Assembly (NCBI GenBank): GCA_963790715.1
Contig: CAWBPN010000008.1
Location: 1-64,000 of the forward strand
Source: DCFW01 sp963790715
Lineage (GTDB): Bacteria; Bacteroidota; Bacteroidia; Bacteroidales; Bacteroidaceae
Direction: 5' to 3'
Length of the DNA: 64,000 nucleotides
The notes under the pieces are model-generated. The model saw only the letters and a program-made list of their open reading frames with translations, was not told the DNA's origin and did no database searches. A program made the translations under genes and the position numbers. Of this stretch, positions 1 to 12,669 are shown piece after piece. Every line of letters starts with the position of its first letter. Within the stretch, counting starts at the first letter, position 1.

Positions 1-2702
<2,702 letters not shown>

Positions 2703-2956
2703 TTATTTCTTTCTCTTTCTCGTATCCTTCTGCTTTTCACTTCCGGATACGATACTTCTATACTTCTCGTATCTCTCTTCTTTTTCTTCTTCTGTACAAC
2801 ATGCCATAGATCGTCTGTGCTTCGTTTCACTTGCGTTTTACTTCCGCACAATATCTTTTTATAATAGTAAACAATTTTTGCAGTACATTCGGCTACGTTT
2901 CTCTTCGCCTCTTTATTTTTCGGCTTCTGCGTAACACTTTTAGTCTTTTACTTCCA
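2703..2956 (-). other. 16S-23S internal transcribed spacer, no tRNA genes
   Basis: The spacer is about 254 nt of pyrimidine-rich plus-strand sequence. I looked for tRNA-Ile and tRNA-Ala, which commonly sit here in Bacteroidales, and saw no T-loop (GGTTCGAATCC) or anticodon-stem signature on either strand. A small inverted repeat (CGTATCC at 2721-2727, GGATACG at 2745-2751) may be part of a processing stem near the 23S 5' end. Confidence 0.8.
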
Positions 2957-4492
<1,536 letters not shown>

Positions 4493-4652
4493 ATAAATTT
4501 TTTCTTTTATTTTTCTTTCCTGGACTTACTACGCGCTACGCGTTTTCCTTCTTCTAAATTGACTTGAGACTTTCACCTCTTGTACTGCTAATTGTTTATT
4601 TATAATCCTTTCAATGATCTCTTTCGCCTTTCCGCTTTCTGGAAAAGCGATG

Positions 4653-4684
4653 CAAAAGTACGGCCTTTTTACTTACACTCCAAA
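4653..4684 (-). promoter_or_regulatory. rRNA operon promoter
   Basis: On the minus strand a -33 box TTTG (4681-4684) is followed by a 20-bp spacer and a -7 box TACTTTTG (4653-4660). This matches the Bacteroidota consensus TTTG / TAnnTTTG. It lies about 160 bp upstream of the 16S 5' end, leaving a leader of about 150 nt. No second promoter of this quality was seen further upstream. Confidence 0.75.
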
Positions 4685-5554
4685 TCTTTTACCACTTTTT
4701 TTCGAACTTTCTCTGACACTTTATCGGTTTTATTGCTCGCTTTCATCCGTAACTTGCTGAATAGCTTGACTATATGGATACTTTTTATTCACGCATTTTT
4801 TTTCGATTTTTCTGCTTTTTTTCTTGGATTTGTTGCAGCTTTGTGATACTTGTCTCTCTTTCGACGGTTTGGGGGTGGTCTACGGGGATATAATTGCTTG
4901 GAATTTTCGCTGAGACTTTTTATTGGGTTATATACCTTATATATATATAAGCTTGACCTCCTTTACTGAACGTTTTTTGACTTTTATTGGAGTTTCCGTA
5001 GGTTGTCACCAGGCTTCATTTACTGAATAGGTTAATTATCTTAAATGACGGATGACGACTTTTGCTATACTCCCTCTCTATATTATTTATTGTTTGTTCT
5101 ATTCATCTTTCAGATTGCCTTTATTTATTGGATATTTCAGCTGATTAGCTGAAGAGGAGCGTCTGTTTCTAGCTTTCAGAACGATTGGATATATCTCACA
5201 TCTTTATGTGATTTACAAGGGCATATTCAGACTTACAAAATTGGCTTTATGGCTTATTTCGGAGTCGCTTTTACGGTTGATTCTACAGATCGTATTCATG
5301 GGGGTATGATGTTTTTGACACGCTAATATTTTTGGCGATGCTTAAACACGCATTTATCTTGATTATTAACTTTTTATTATATTGACGCTATATTTTATTA
5401 CAATACCTCCGACGGAGGACTCGAAACTTTCTGGCGCAGGGTCTCGTTCCCAGTACGTTTAACATTTTTTGCCAGCGTGTTTTACATCCTTTCCAAGAGT
5501 GTTTCCAACGTTTAGCCTCTGCTTTTCCGGTCGTACTTCAACGCAAAAAAAATT

Positions 5555-5708
5555 CATGCTGCATGAAAAAAAATCTCATGCTACATCAAATAAAAATTCA
5601 TGCTTTATGACTTTTAAAAACACGGAGCATGAAATAAAAAAACATGCTACGTCAGATTTTTTTTCACGTAGCATCAAATTTTTTTTCATGTAGCGACAAA
5701 CGAAAACT
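5555..5708. repeat. Seven-unit repeat array with exact 22-bp period
   Basis: Units start at 5555, 5577, 5599, 5621, 5643, 5665 and 5687, each exactly 22 bp after the last. Every unit has a 12-bp core (CATGCTGCATGA, CATGCTACATCA, CATGCTTTATGA, CACGGAGCATGA, CATGCTACGTCA, CACGTAGCATCA, CATGTAGCGACA) followed by 10 bp that is almost pure A/T in units 1 to 6. The tract after unit 7 is degenerate. Cores occur in both orientations and the tract changes from A-rich to T-rich along the array. An in-phase A-tract precedes unit 1 with no good core. The function is unknown. Confidence 0.9.
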
Positions 5709-5778
5709 TCTGTTTTACTCTAATTAATCTCAGCTTACACTTGTCTGAATTCTCTACGCCTACAGATGACAAGGTGTC

Positions 5779-5826
5779 GGCCAAGAGATCATGAACTGTT
5801 GGTCGACAGTTGACAATCTCTTGGCC
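5779..5826. other. Two-tier perfect inverted repeat (hairpin)
   Basis: Outer arms GGCCAAGAGAT (5779-5789) and ATCTCTTGGCC (5816-5826) are perfect complements. Inside them AACTGT (5794-5799) and ACAGTT (5806-5811) form a second stem with a 6-nt loop. There is no T-run next to the outer stem, so this does not look like an intrinsic terminator. It could be an RNA element, a protein-binding palindrome or a mobile-element remnant. Confidence 0.6.
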
Positions 5827-6112
5827 AACTCTTGGAGATCTATACGCCAACAGCTTTTGGTTGCACTACGTACTTAACCTGAATAGTTCACAACGATACA
5901 CATTTTGCTTCCTGATGGATAGCATGGTTCAGCCATACAGCCGGAAAAACCGATGAATACAGGCGATCTGAAACATGAATAGAATAAACAGATTTGTATC
6001 ATAAGAGAGTGTTTTGCTGCCGAACTAAAAAAAATAATGACATAACATGTATTCTTTCACTGAAAATACATACCTTTATACTTAATTTGAAACAATACAT
6101 ATAATTACAGAC

Positions 6113-7015
6113 ATGGATGGAAACACACCGAATGCAGAAGAAAACAAATGCAAGTATTTAGTTGTAAGCAACCAAGATGAGCTTTATGGCATTTATGTAA
6201 ATACAGTTGGTTATCAAAGTGTATTACCCGGTATGAAATATCCAATTCATGAACACCCGAAAGAGTACCTTTTCAACGTAAAGACAGGTCGTATTCTACA
6301 TGAATATCAACTTATTTACATCACAAAAGGCAAAGGTATATATATAGATTCAATGAAAAAGAATCACGAAATACAAAAAGGTTGCTTGATGTTGGTTTTC
6401 CCTGAAGTATGGCACTCATATTACCCACTAAAACGATACGGATGGGACGAATATTATATAGGATTTAACGGAAATATAATAAAAAACATAGAGAAATGCG
6501 AATTTATTTCGCCACAAAATCCTGTTATTGAAATTGGAATGAATGAAGATATTGCGACTCTTTATGCTAACGCCTTGGAAATTGCTAAAGAAAACAAAGC
6601 GGGAACACAACAACAATTGGGAGGCATCGTTATGCATATTTTAGGAAAAGCACTTGCCATATCAAAAAACAGATACTTCAATTCCGACGACAGCGGTGAA
6701 AAAATAGAACAGGCAAAAATCATTATGCATGAATGCATTTGTAAAGATTGTAATCCACAGGAAATAGCTGACGAATTAAATATAAGTTATTCATGGTTCA
6801 GAAAAACATTTAAAGATTACACAGGCTGCGCTCCTGCAAAATATTTACAGGAACTACGAATAAACACCGCTAAACAAATGCTTATGGATACTTCACTGCC
6901 TATTAAAGAAATTGCATATAAACTAAAATACAGTTCTGCTGAACATTTCAATATAATGTTTAAAAAGCGTACCCGAATGACTCCATGCGAATATCGTAAC
7001 AGCAAGCATCTTTAG
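6113..7015 (+). CDS. AraC-family transcriptional regulator
   Basis: This 300-residue protein has the standard two-part AraC layout. The N-terminal half (about 1-150) is a cupin-like ligand-binding domain with an HEHP motif near residue 45 and aromatic-rich strands. The C-terminal region (about 205-296) holds both helix-turn-helix units of the AraC/XylS DNA-binding domain, with PQEIADELNISYSWFRKTF in the first and the family signature ending in RMTPCEYR in the second. The start is the only ATG at the head of the frame. It stands alone, with the rRNA operon pointing away on one side and tRNA genes on the other, so no target is suggested by context. N-terminal domains of this type usually sense a sugar or small metabolite. 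Confidence 0.9.
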   Translation: MDGNTPNAEENKCKYLVVSNQDELYGIYVNTVGYQSVLPGMKYPIHEHPKEYLFNVKTGRILHEYQLIYITKGKGIYIDSMKKNHEIQKGCLMLVFPEVWHSYYPLKRYGWDEYYIGFNGNIIKNIEKCEFISPQNPVIEIGMNEDIATLYANALEIAKENKAGTQQQLGGIVMHILGKALAISKNRYFNSDDSGEKIEQAKIIMHECICKDCNPQEIADELNISYSWFRKTFKDYTGCAPAKYLQELRINTAKQMLMDTSLPIKEIAYKLKYSSAEHFNIMFKKRTRMTPCEYRNSKHL

Positions 7016-7075
7016 TCACTTATTCTGATTTTATACCGGTTCAAATTCATCAACAAAAGCATATGGATTTTACAC

Positions 7076-7101
7076 AAAAAAAGGCTCCCAATATTGGAAC
7101 C
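7076..7101 (-). terminator. Intrinsic terminator after the tRNA-Val pair
   Basis: Read on the minus strand, GGTTCC pairs with GGGAGCC across a short AT loop and is followed by a run of seven T. It lies just downstream of the second tRNA-Val of the transcript. Confidence 0.7.
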
Positions 7102-7118
7102 TCTATCTTTATATTCGG

Positions 7119-7193
7119 TGGGCGTTGACGGATTCGAACCGCCGACCCTCTGCTTGTAAGGCAGATGCTCTAAACCAGCTGAGCTAAACGCCC
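7119..7193 (-). tRNA. tRNA-Val (anticodon TAC), second copy in transcript
   Basis: The minus strand folds as a 75-nt tRNA. The acceptor stem pairs GGGCGTT with AACGCCC and the T-loop reads GGTTCGAATCC. The anticodon stem CTGCC/GGCAG style arm carries the loop CTTACAA, giving anticodon TAC. The discriminator is A. The terminal CCA is not encoded (CC then G). It differs from the other copy by one base in the D-loop region (TTTAG versus TTCAG). Confidence 0.95.
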
Positions 7194-7218
7194 TTAATCT
7201 TAAACAAAAAACACTTGG

Positions 7219-7293
7219 TGGGCGTTGACGGATTCGAACCGCCGACCCTCTGCTTGTAAGGCAGATGCTCTGAACCAGCTGAGCTAAACGCCC
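7219..7293 (-). tRNA. tRNA-Val (anticodon TAC), first copy in transcript
   Basis: This is nearly identical to its neighbour and exactly 100 bp away, so the pair looks like a tandem duplication. The anticodon loop CTTACAA gives TAC, and 3' CCA is not encoded. The immediate leader (CACTTG) and trailer (CAAGTG) are complementary and extend the acceptor helix. The trailer is followed by a T-run (see findings). Confidence 0.95.
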
Positions 7294-7319
7294 AAGTGCT
7301 ATTTTTTCGAAAAGCGTTG

Positions 7320-7350
7320 CAAAGATACAGCTCTATTTTGAATTTACAAA
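7320..7350 (-). promoter_or_regulatory. Promoter of the tRNA-Val pair
   Basis: The minus strand has -33 TTTG (7347-7350), a 19-bp spacer, and -7 TATCTTTG (7320-7327). It ends 26 bp before the mature 5' end of the first tRNA. This is one of the best consensus matches in the window. Confidence 0.8.
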
Positions 7351-7373
7351 TATTATCGCTACTTTTTTTGCAT

Positions 7374-7943
7374 TTATTCTTCTGACGTACCTTTTTGACT
7401 TTTAATTACACGTGCAGGATTACCTGCCACAACACTGTCTGACAACACATTATGAGTGACTACACTGCCCGCTCCGATGATGCATCTGTCACCAATTTTT
7501 ATGCCTGGCAAAATTATCGCTCCGCCACCTATCCAACAATCATGGCCGATAGTAACCGGCAACGAGTATTCTTTTGGATTGCGGCGCTCCTTGTAATCCA
7601 TAGGATGATGAGGAGTATAAATCTGCACATTTGGACCTATCAAAGTGTAATCGCCGATAGTTATGCTTCCGCCGTCAAGAAATGTGCAAAAAGCGTTTAT
7701 GAAAACATGATTACCTATGTGAATGCCATGTCCGTGATCACAATGGAACGGAGGCATAATAGTCGACGAAGACGGCATTCCGGGAATTAAATCGTTAAGC
7801 GTTTCGCGATAATTGTCACTGTAAATAGAAAGATGATTAAACTTTGCAAGCAAAGGCTTAGTGTGGCGAAAACTTTCCTGTATAGAGGCATCTGACATAT
7901 CTGCCAATTCGCCACCGCGCATTTTATCTAATTCTGACATCAT
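7374..7943 (-). CDS. Maltose/galactoside-type sugar O-acetyltransferase
   Basis: This 189-residue protein belongs to the left-handed beta-helix acetyltransferases of the Maa/LacA/NodL group, which move acetyl from acetyl-CoA to a sugar hydroxyl. The N-terminal part is the short helical Maa cap (about residues 1-55, with MRGGELADMSD). Hexapeptide repeats fill about 60-180, with CDHGHGIHIG, GDYTLIGPNVQIYTPHHP and GHDCWIGGGAIILPGIKIG. The catalytic histidine is most likely in the TPHHP loop. Start is at the first or second methionine. It lies downstream of the tRNA pair and divergent from trpS. The true acceptor sugar cannot be told from sequence. Confidence 0.9.
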   Translation of the reverse strand: MMSELDKMRGGELADMSDASIQESFRHTKPLLAKFNHLSIYSDNYRETLNDLIPGMPSSSTIMPPFHCDHGHGIHIGNHVFINAFCTFLDGGSITIGDYTLIGPNVQIYTPHHPMDYKERRNPKEYSLPVTIGHDCWIGGGAIILPGIKIGDRCIIGAGSVVTHNVLSDSVVAGNPARVIKSQKGTSEE

Positions 7944-8015
7944 GTTTTATGTATTATTTAATCACAAAATAACAGATTATCCCGTACACAACAAAAACTT
8001 TCAGAATATAATTGC

Positions 8016-8023
8016 TAACTTTG
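8016..8023 (+). promoter_or_regulatory. trpS -7 promoter box
   Basis: TAACTTTG matches the Bacteroidota -7 consensus and lies 27 bp before the ATG at 8051. No good -33 box was found at the expected distance. The box falls inside the upstream extension of the open frame, which argues for the later start. Confidence 0.55.
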
Positions 8024-8050
8024 CCGCAAATTTATAAAAATAAAATAATA

Positions 8051-9040
8051 ATGGAAACAGTAGTTAGTGGAATACGCCCGACAGGTTATTTACACCTCGG
8101 TAATTATTTCGGCGCAGTAAAGAGTTTTGTAGAAATGCAGAGTAAATTTAATTGTTTATTTTTCATCGCAGACTGGCATTCCCTGACTACTTGTCCGAAA
8201 CCTGAAGATATTATAAATAGTTCACGTATCATTCTTGCTGAATACCTGGCATGCGGAATAGACCCTGAAAAGGCCACTATTTATGTACAAAGTGATGTAA
8301 AAGAGACATTGGAACTATATTTATACTTGAATATGAACACCTACTTGGGTGAACTGGAACGTGTGACTACTTTCAAGGAAAAGGCTCGCAAGCAACCGGA
8401 TAACGTAAATGCCGGACTTCTTACTTACCCCACATTGATGGCCGCAGACATTCTGCAACATAGAGCATTGAAAGTACCTGTAGGTAAGGATCAAGAGCAG
8501 AACATGGAAATGGCACGTCATTGTGCCCGTCGTTTTAATAATATTTACGGAGTGGAATACTTTCCGGAGCCACAATCGTTTTATTTCTCAGATAAGGCGA
8601 TAAAAATACCGGGGTTGGACGGTTCGGGCAAAATGGGGAAATCGGAAGGTAACTGTATATATCTTCATGATGATCCAAAGACAGTTACAAAAAAAGTAAT
8701 GAAAGCCGTAACGGATGGCGGTCCAACATCACAAAACAGTGAAAAACCGGAAGTTATTCAAAACTTGTTCACATTCCTGAGCATAGTATCCGACAAGGAA
8801 ACGTATGATTATTTTGATGAGAAATGGAATGATTGCTCAATTCGCTATGGTGATTTAAAGAAACAAATTGCTCAAGGCATTGTTAAATACACCGAACCGA
8901 TACGCGAACGCATTCTTGAATATTCTGCCAATAAAGAGCTTATGAAGAAAATTCTTAAAGCTGGTGCAGACAAGGCACGCGAAAGTGCTGCCCAAACATT
9001 AAAGGATGTACGACAAATTATCGGATTCAGAGATATATAA
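8051..9040 (+). CDS. trpS: Tryptophan-tRNA ligase
   Basis: Charges tRNA-Trp with tryptophan in the cytoplasm. The protein is 329 residues, typical for bacterial TrpS. The class I signature HLGN is at residues 15-18, within SGIRPTGYLHLGN. The KMSKS-type loop reads KMGKS near residue 195. An open frame extends upstream to a TTG at 8012, but the ATG at 8051 gives the normal N-terminus and leaves the promoter box outside the gene. The 3' end converges on mutL with only 17 bp between the stop codons, so there is no room for a separate terminator. Confidence 0.97.
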   Translation: METVVSGIRPTGYLHLGNYFGAVKSFVEMQSKFNCLFFIADWHSLTTCPKPEDIINSSRIILAEYLACGIDPEKATIYVQSDVKETLELYLYLNMNTYLGELERVTTFKEKARKQPDNVNAGLLTYPTLMAADILQHRALKVPVGKDQEQNMEMARHCARRFNNIYGVEYFPEPQSFYFSDKAIKIPGLDGSGKMGKSEGNCIYLHDDPKTVTKKVMKAVTDGGPTSQNSEKPEVIQNLFTFLSIVSDKETYDYFDEKWNDCSIRYGDLKKQIAQGIVKYTEPIRERILEYSANKELMKKILKAGADKARESAAQTLKDVRQIIGFRDI

Positions 9041-9057
9041 TGAAGGTAATGGAAGGA

Positions 9058-10935
9058 TTAATGAAATAATTTATCTATATCATTATCTTTAACTACAGTC
9101 AAGATTAATTTTCCATCAGGAGTATAAGTTGGCGATTCTGTTACAAACAAATCGTCAACTATTTTTATTATCTCTTCATCAGATAATGTTTGTCCATAAG
9201 CTATAGCTGACGACTTAGCCATAGATAAAGCAATGGCTTTATGCATTTCACCACGGACACTGCCACTCTGCATTGCGTCAGCGACAATTTCCTGTAATAA
9301 TTTTCCGGCAGGCGACTCTTCACAGCCGTCCGGAATGCCGTTTATCGAATAGCTGCCTCCGCCTAAATTACTTAGGTCAAAGCCTATTGCCGACAATTCA
9401 TCAATGATACTATCAACAAAAGCAGCATCTTTAGGAGAAAATTCAACAACTTCCGGGAATAGCACTTTTTGTGTGGCGGTCTTTGAATTGGACATTCTGC
9501 TCATATACCTATCATATAAAATACGTATATGTGCGCGACGTTGATCGATAATCATCAATCCTGATTTTACCGATGTTAGTATATATCTACCTTTATATTG
9601 ATATTGTTTGAGACTTTTATCACAATATTCGTCATCCTTACCGGCGGCGGTTTTTGTTCCACTCATTTCCTCAACAGACAATGGAGAGACATCAGATTCG
9701 GAATTACCTTCTTCAGGTGATAGACGTTGCCTTGTTGCAGCTTTTTCCAATCCACCATATAATGTTTCCCATTCTACATTCGGTCTCAAATGGTTATTGC
9801 CTGTATAAGGCTTATCAAAAGGATTATAATTATTATTAACTTCAACCACCGGTGCCTTTGGAGCACTTTCATTCTGATTAAACACATTACCTTCAGAAAG
9901 ATCAAGCGGCATGCCGGCCGTGTCGAAATCAATTGACGGAACTTCATTAAACATGCCTAAAGATTCTTTTATGGCTGAAAGTAAAATCTGCCATATAGCC
10001 GTTTCATTTTCAAACTTAATTTCTGTTTTTGTGGGATGTATATTCACATCAATGGCAGCAGGATCGACAGTAAAATAAATAAAATATGGAACCTGCTCAC
10101 CCTGAGGAATCAAATTGGCATAGGCTTCCATCACTGCATGATGAAAATAAGGATGCTTCATAAATCTGTTGTTAACGAAGAAATATTGGTGAGCACCTTT
10201 TTTACGTGCCGCTTCAGGCTTACCTATATATCCGTTAATATTCACCAAGTTAGTCTCAACTTCAACAGGCAGGATTTGTTGATTAATTTTCTTGCCGAAT
10301 ACACGCATAATACGCGGTCTTAATCCTTCAGTCGTCAATTGATACAATTCAATATTATTGCTGTGAAGAGTAAAAGCTATCTCAGGATGGACCAACACAA
10401 TACGTTCGAATTCATTCATTATATTGTTCAACTCAACCTGATTCGATTTTAGGAACTTCCTTCGGGCAGGTACATTGTAAAATAAGTTTTTAACCGAGAA
10501 ATTGCTTCCTACCGTACATGAAACAGGTTCTTGAGATTCCACTTTCGAGCCTGAGATACATATATATGTCCCCAATTCTTCATCGGATGTACGCGTTTTC
10601 AGTTCCACTTGAGCTACAGCCGCTATCGAAGCCAACGCCTCTCCTCTAAATCCCATAGTCCTCAATGCGAACAAATCCTGAGCCGATTGGATTTTAGAAG
10701 TTGCATGACGTTCGAAAGATAACCTTGCGTCCGTCTCAGACATACCTTTGCCATTGTCAATAACTTGAATATTTGTTCTTCCGGAATCGGTTATCAATAT
10801 ATTTATTTCCGTAGCACCGGCATCAATAGAATTTTCTACCAATTCCTTAATAACCGACGCCGGGCGTTGTATAACCTCTCCTGCTGCAATTTGGTTGGCG
10901 ACAGAGTCTGGTAACAGTCGAATAATATCACTCAT
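9058..10935 (-). CDS. mutL: DNA mismatch repair protein MutL
   Basis: This 625-residue MutL links mismatch recognition by MutS to strand removal. The N-terminal GHKL ATPase shows ELVENSIDAGA (about 30-40), DNGKGM (about 62) and MGFRGEA (about 95-101). A middle transducer domain and a low-complexity linker (about 340-430) follow, then the C-terminal dimerisation domain. In endonuclease-type MutL this domain carries DQHAxxExxxxE. Here residues from D464 read DQRRAHIRILYD, and the C-terminal Cys/His metal site is replaced by SPTYTPDGK. The nuclease is therefore probably inactive. It is the last gene of a leftward series with the OstA-like gene, 6 bp away. Confidence 0.96.
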   Translation of the reverse strand: MSDIIRLLPDSVANQIAAGEVIQRPASVIKELVENSIDAGATEINILITDSGRTNIQVIDNGKGMSETDARLSFERHATSKIQSAQDLFALRTMGFRGEALASIAAVAQVELKTRTSDEELGTYICISGSKVESQEPVSCTVGSNFSVKNLFYNVPARRKFLKSNQVELNNIMNEFERIVLVHPEIAFTLHSNNIELYQLTTEGLRPRIMRVFGKKINQQILPVEVETNLVNINGYIGKPEAARKKGAHQYFFVNNRFMKHPYFHHAVMEAYANLIPQGEQVPYFIYFTVDPAAIDVNIHPTKTEIKFENETAIWQILLSAIKESLGMFNEVPSIDFDTAGMPLDLSEGNVFNQNESAPKAPVVEVNNNYNPFDKPYTGNNHLRPNVEWETLYGGLEKAATRQRLSPEEGNSESDVSPLSVEEMSGTKTAAGKDDEYCDKSLKQYQYKGRYILTSVKSGLMIIDQRRAHIRILYDRYMSRMSNSKTATQKVLFPEVVEFSPKDAAFVDSIIDELSAIGFDLSNLGGGSYSINGIPDGCEESPAGKLLQEIVADAMQSGSVRGEMHKAIALSMAKSSAIAYGQTLSDEEIIKIVDDLFVTESPTYTPDGKLILTVVKDNDIDKLFH

Positions 10936-10941
10936 GACGAC

Positions 10942-12669
10942 TTATTTTTTAATATTTCCCTTAGAATCTTTTTTCTTGGAATCTCCAAGTAATCCCCTAT
11001 TAGGCAAAGGCAAGTCTTTTCTGCCGGTATTTTTTAATTCAGTACCTTTTTTCTTGCCCCGCCAAGTAAACACGTCATCCTTATTTAAAGGACGTATATA
11101 ATCGAACCATGCAAAATTATCAAGATATAGTTTATCTCCAGGTATCATGGCCAACGGATACAATGTTCCGGACGGTTGTGTCATCAATACGATCTTTTTT
11201 ATTTTCTTTTGGTCGGTATATACATTCATCGTACCTGCATCAGACCGGTTAAGACCTATCATCGAGCTATCCTTCTCCTGAGGATAATACGCTATCCGCA
11301 CACTACCGATAACATCGGTACGTTTGAGGTCACCTTTAGTAAAATACAGATACATATCCTTACCGGTAACCTGATTGTAATGTACTGTATCTTTTTTCTG
11401 GATAGACAGAGCTTGATTGATTATGTGAGCATGGCTGACGGTGCTGTCATTAAAAAAGACTTGTATTTCTTCACCCAACACCTGTTGGCCTTCATGCCAC
11501 AAAATCGGATCTTTGTACATGTGCATGCACGTATCTTTCGACGAAAAGAAAAGCGAATCACAAACACCTTGCACATCATTTCTGAATACCCTCACTTTAT
11601 GATATGCAAATAATTCGCGGTAAAGAGAATCGGTATTCACATTAAACGACTTCATCTTCAACGTATCTCCGTGCAAATAAACTGTATCGCCCTGTGAATA
11701 ATCAATAGCCAGCGCATGCTTGGTAGCCATCGAACTGGATTTTGTCCCACTTTCACTATAATTGCAATATCCGCCGCGAAATATTGCTTTGTTCGCAGTA
11801 TCAAGCAAAAAGACATTACCAAAGGCCTCGCCAAAAGCTTTTTTCTTATTATAGAATACGGTATCACCGACAAGTTTACGTCCTTTTTCAGTAGTTATTT
11901 CAGAGCGGCTAAGTAAACCCGATTGATCGGTACGAGTATTATACCATCCCTTATTAGTCTTGATATGATCTTGTTTTGTATCTATCTTTGAAGGACCGAA
12001 CACCGAAGCGATGCCAGTATTGGTATTATATTTCAGAGTATCGGTGTTCAACGTCAATTTTTTGTTTACAAGTCGTACATTGTAATTAAATATAGATGTT
12101 TTTGAAGCAGGGTTATATTCACCCCAATCAGAAACCAACACATTATCTTTATCAAACAATGTACCGCCTTGGAAATAATAAGCCTTATTGATTTTTCTGT
12201 TATAATCCAAGCTATCGGTAATCAGCACGGTATTTCTATTTTTCATCTTAACGTTCCGGCGGAACTTGGCCAGTTCATGCATTCCATCATAATATAGGAA
12301 GTCGGATGCTATATGCAGCGTATCTCCTTGGCGAATATGCACATCTCCGAAAGCATCGAAAGTATTTGTTTTATCATTCAGGAAAGCGCTGTCGCAAGAC
12401 AGATACATACCTTTATGACGAAGCCTCACATGTCCGCGCAGCACCGTAATTCCCGGATGAAGAACTTCGTCACCTAAAGTTTCATCGGCATTAATAATAT
12501 AAACCATCTCAGTTTGCGGACGCACTCCTCTTTTTCGTAATACAGAATTATTGCCCGCTAAAACGCATAAAGCTATTAGCGAGGCACAAACGAAAAGTAC
12601 ATCTTTAGTGGATACTTTATTTAATAAGCCACCCAGGATATTTAAAATTGCATTTATTCCACTTTTCAT
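10942..12669 (-). CDS. OstA/LptA-like envelope protein
   Basis: The protein is about 575 residues with an N-terminal membrane segment (about residues 14-35) followed by a long beta-rich region. From about residue 55 it resembles the LptA/OstA N-terminal jelly-roll family, with repeated short strands of the type LRHKGMYLSCDSAFL, DAFGDVHIRQGDTLHIASDFL and KNRNTVLITDSLDY. Such proteins are linked to LPS transport or outer-membrane assembly. No C-terminal LptD barrel is evident, and the C-terminus is rich in lysine. I prefer the start at 12669 (MKSGINAIL) over the frame opening at 12702 because it gives a normal signal anchor. Either way it overlaps the 3' end of the SurA-like gene, implying coupled translation. 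The envelope role fits its chaperone neighbours. Confidence 0.75.
   Translation of the reverse strand: MKSGINAILNILGGLLNKVSTKDVLFVCASLIALCVLAGNNSVLRKRGVRPQTEMVYIINADETLGDEVLHPGITVLRGHVRLRHKGMYLSCDSAFLNDKTNTFDAFGDVHIRQGDTLHIASDFLYYDGMHELAKFRRNVKMKNRNTVLITDSLDYNRKINKAYYFQGGTLFDKDNVLVSDWGEYNPASKTSIFNYNVRLVNKKLTLNTDTLKYNTNTGIASVFGPSKIDTKQDHIKTNKGWYNTRTDQSGLLSRSEITTEKGRKLVGDTVFYNKKKAFGEAFGNVFLLDTANKAIFRGGYCNYSESGTKSSSMATKHALAIDYSQGDTVYLHGDTLKMKSFNVNTDSLYRELFAYHKVRVFRNDVQGVCDSLFFSSKDTCMHMYKDPILWHEGQQVLGEEIQVFFNDSTVSHAHIINQALSIQKKDTVHYNQVTGKDMYLYFTKGDLKRTDVIGSVRIAYYPQEKDSSMIGLNRSDAGTMNVYTDQKKIKKIVLMTQPSGTLYPLAMIPGDKLYLDNFAWFDYIRPLNKDDVFTWRGKKKGTELKNTGRKDLPLPNRGLLGDSKKKDSKGNIKK

Larger units (their letters stand above)
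4493..6112. other. 1.6 kb non-coding region between rRNA operon and AraC gene
   Basis: The left part (to about 4650) is the 16S leader, and the rRNA promoter follows. From about 4690 to 5540 I see AT-rich sequence with no convincing gene. Open frames at 4592-4846 and 5469-5693 lack any recognisable protein, and the second runs straight through a DNA repeat array. The array occupies 5555-5708 and a large hairpin lies at 5779-5826. The remaining 280 bp carry the upstream region of the AraC-type gene, where I could not find a clear -33/-7 pair. Confidence 0.7.

Noticed and set aside
4592..4846. 84-codon hydrophobic frame antisense to the rRNA leader
   Set aside because: It overlaps the rRNA promoter and leader, is T-rich by composition and has no recognisable features.
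5469..5693. 74-codon open frame upstream of the AraC gene
   Set aside because: It runs through the 22-bp DNA repeat array, which explains its odd repeated peptide. No promoter or homologue is apparent.
6113..7015. AraC-type protein as the regulator of the pectin PUL
   Set aside because: It is about 18 kb away with many unrelated operons between. Nothing in the sequence links them.
8012..8050. Upstream TTG start for trpS adding 13 residues
   Set aside because: The segment contains the -7 promoter box and the ATG at 8051 gives the standard TrpS N-terminus.
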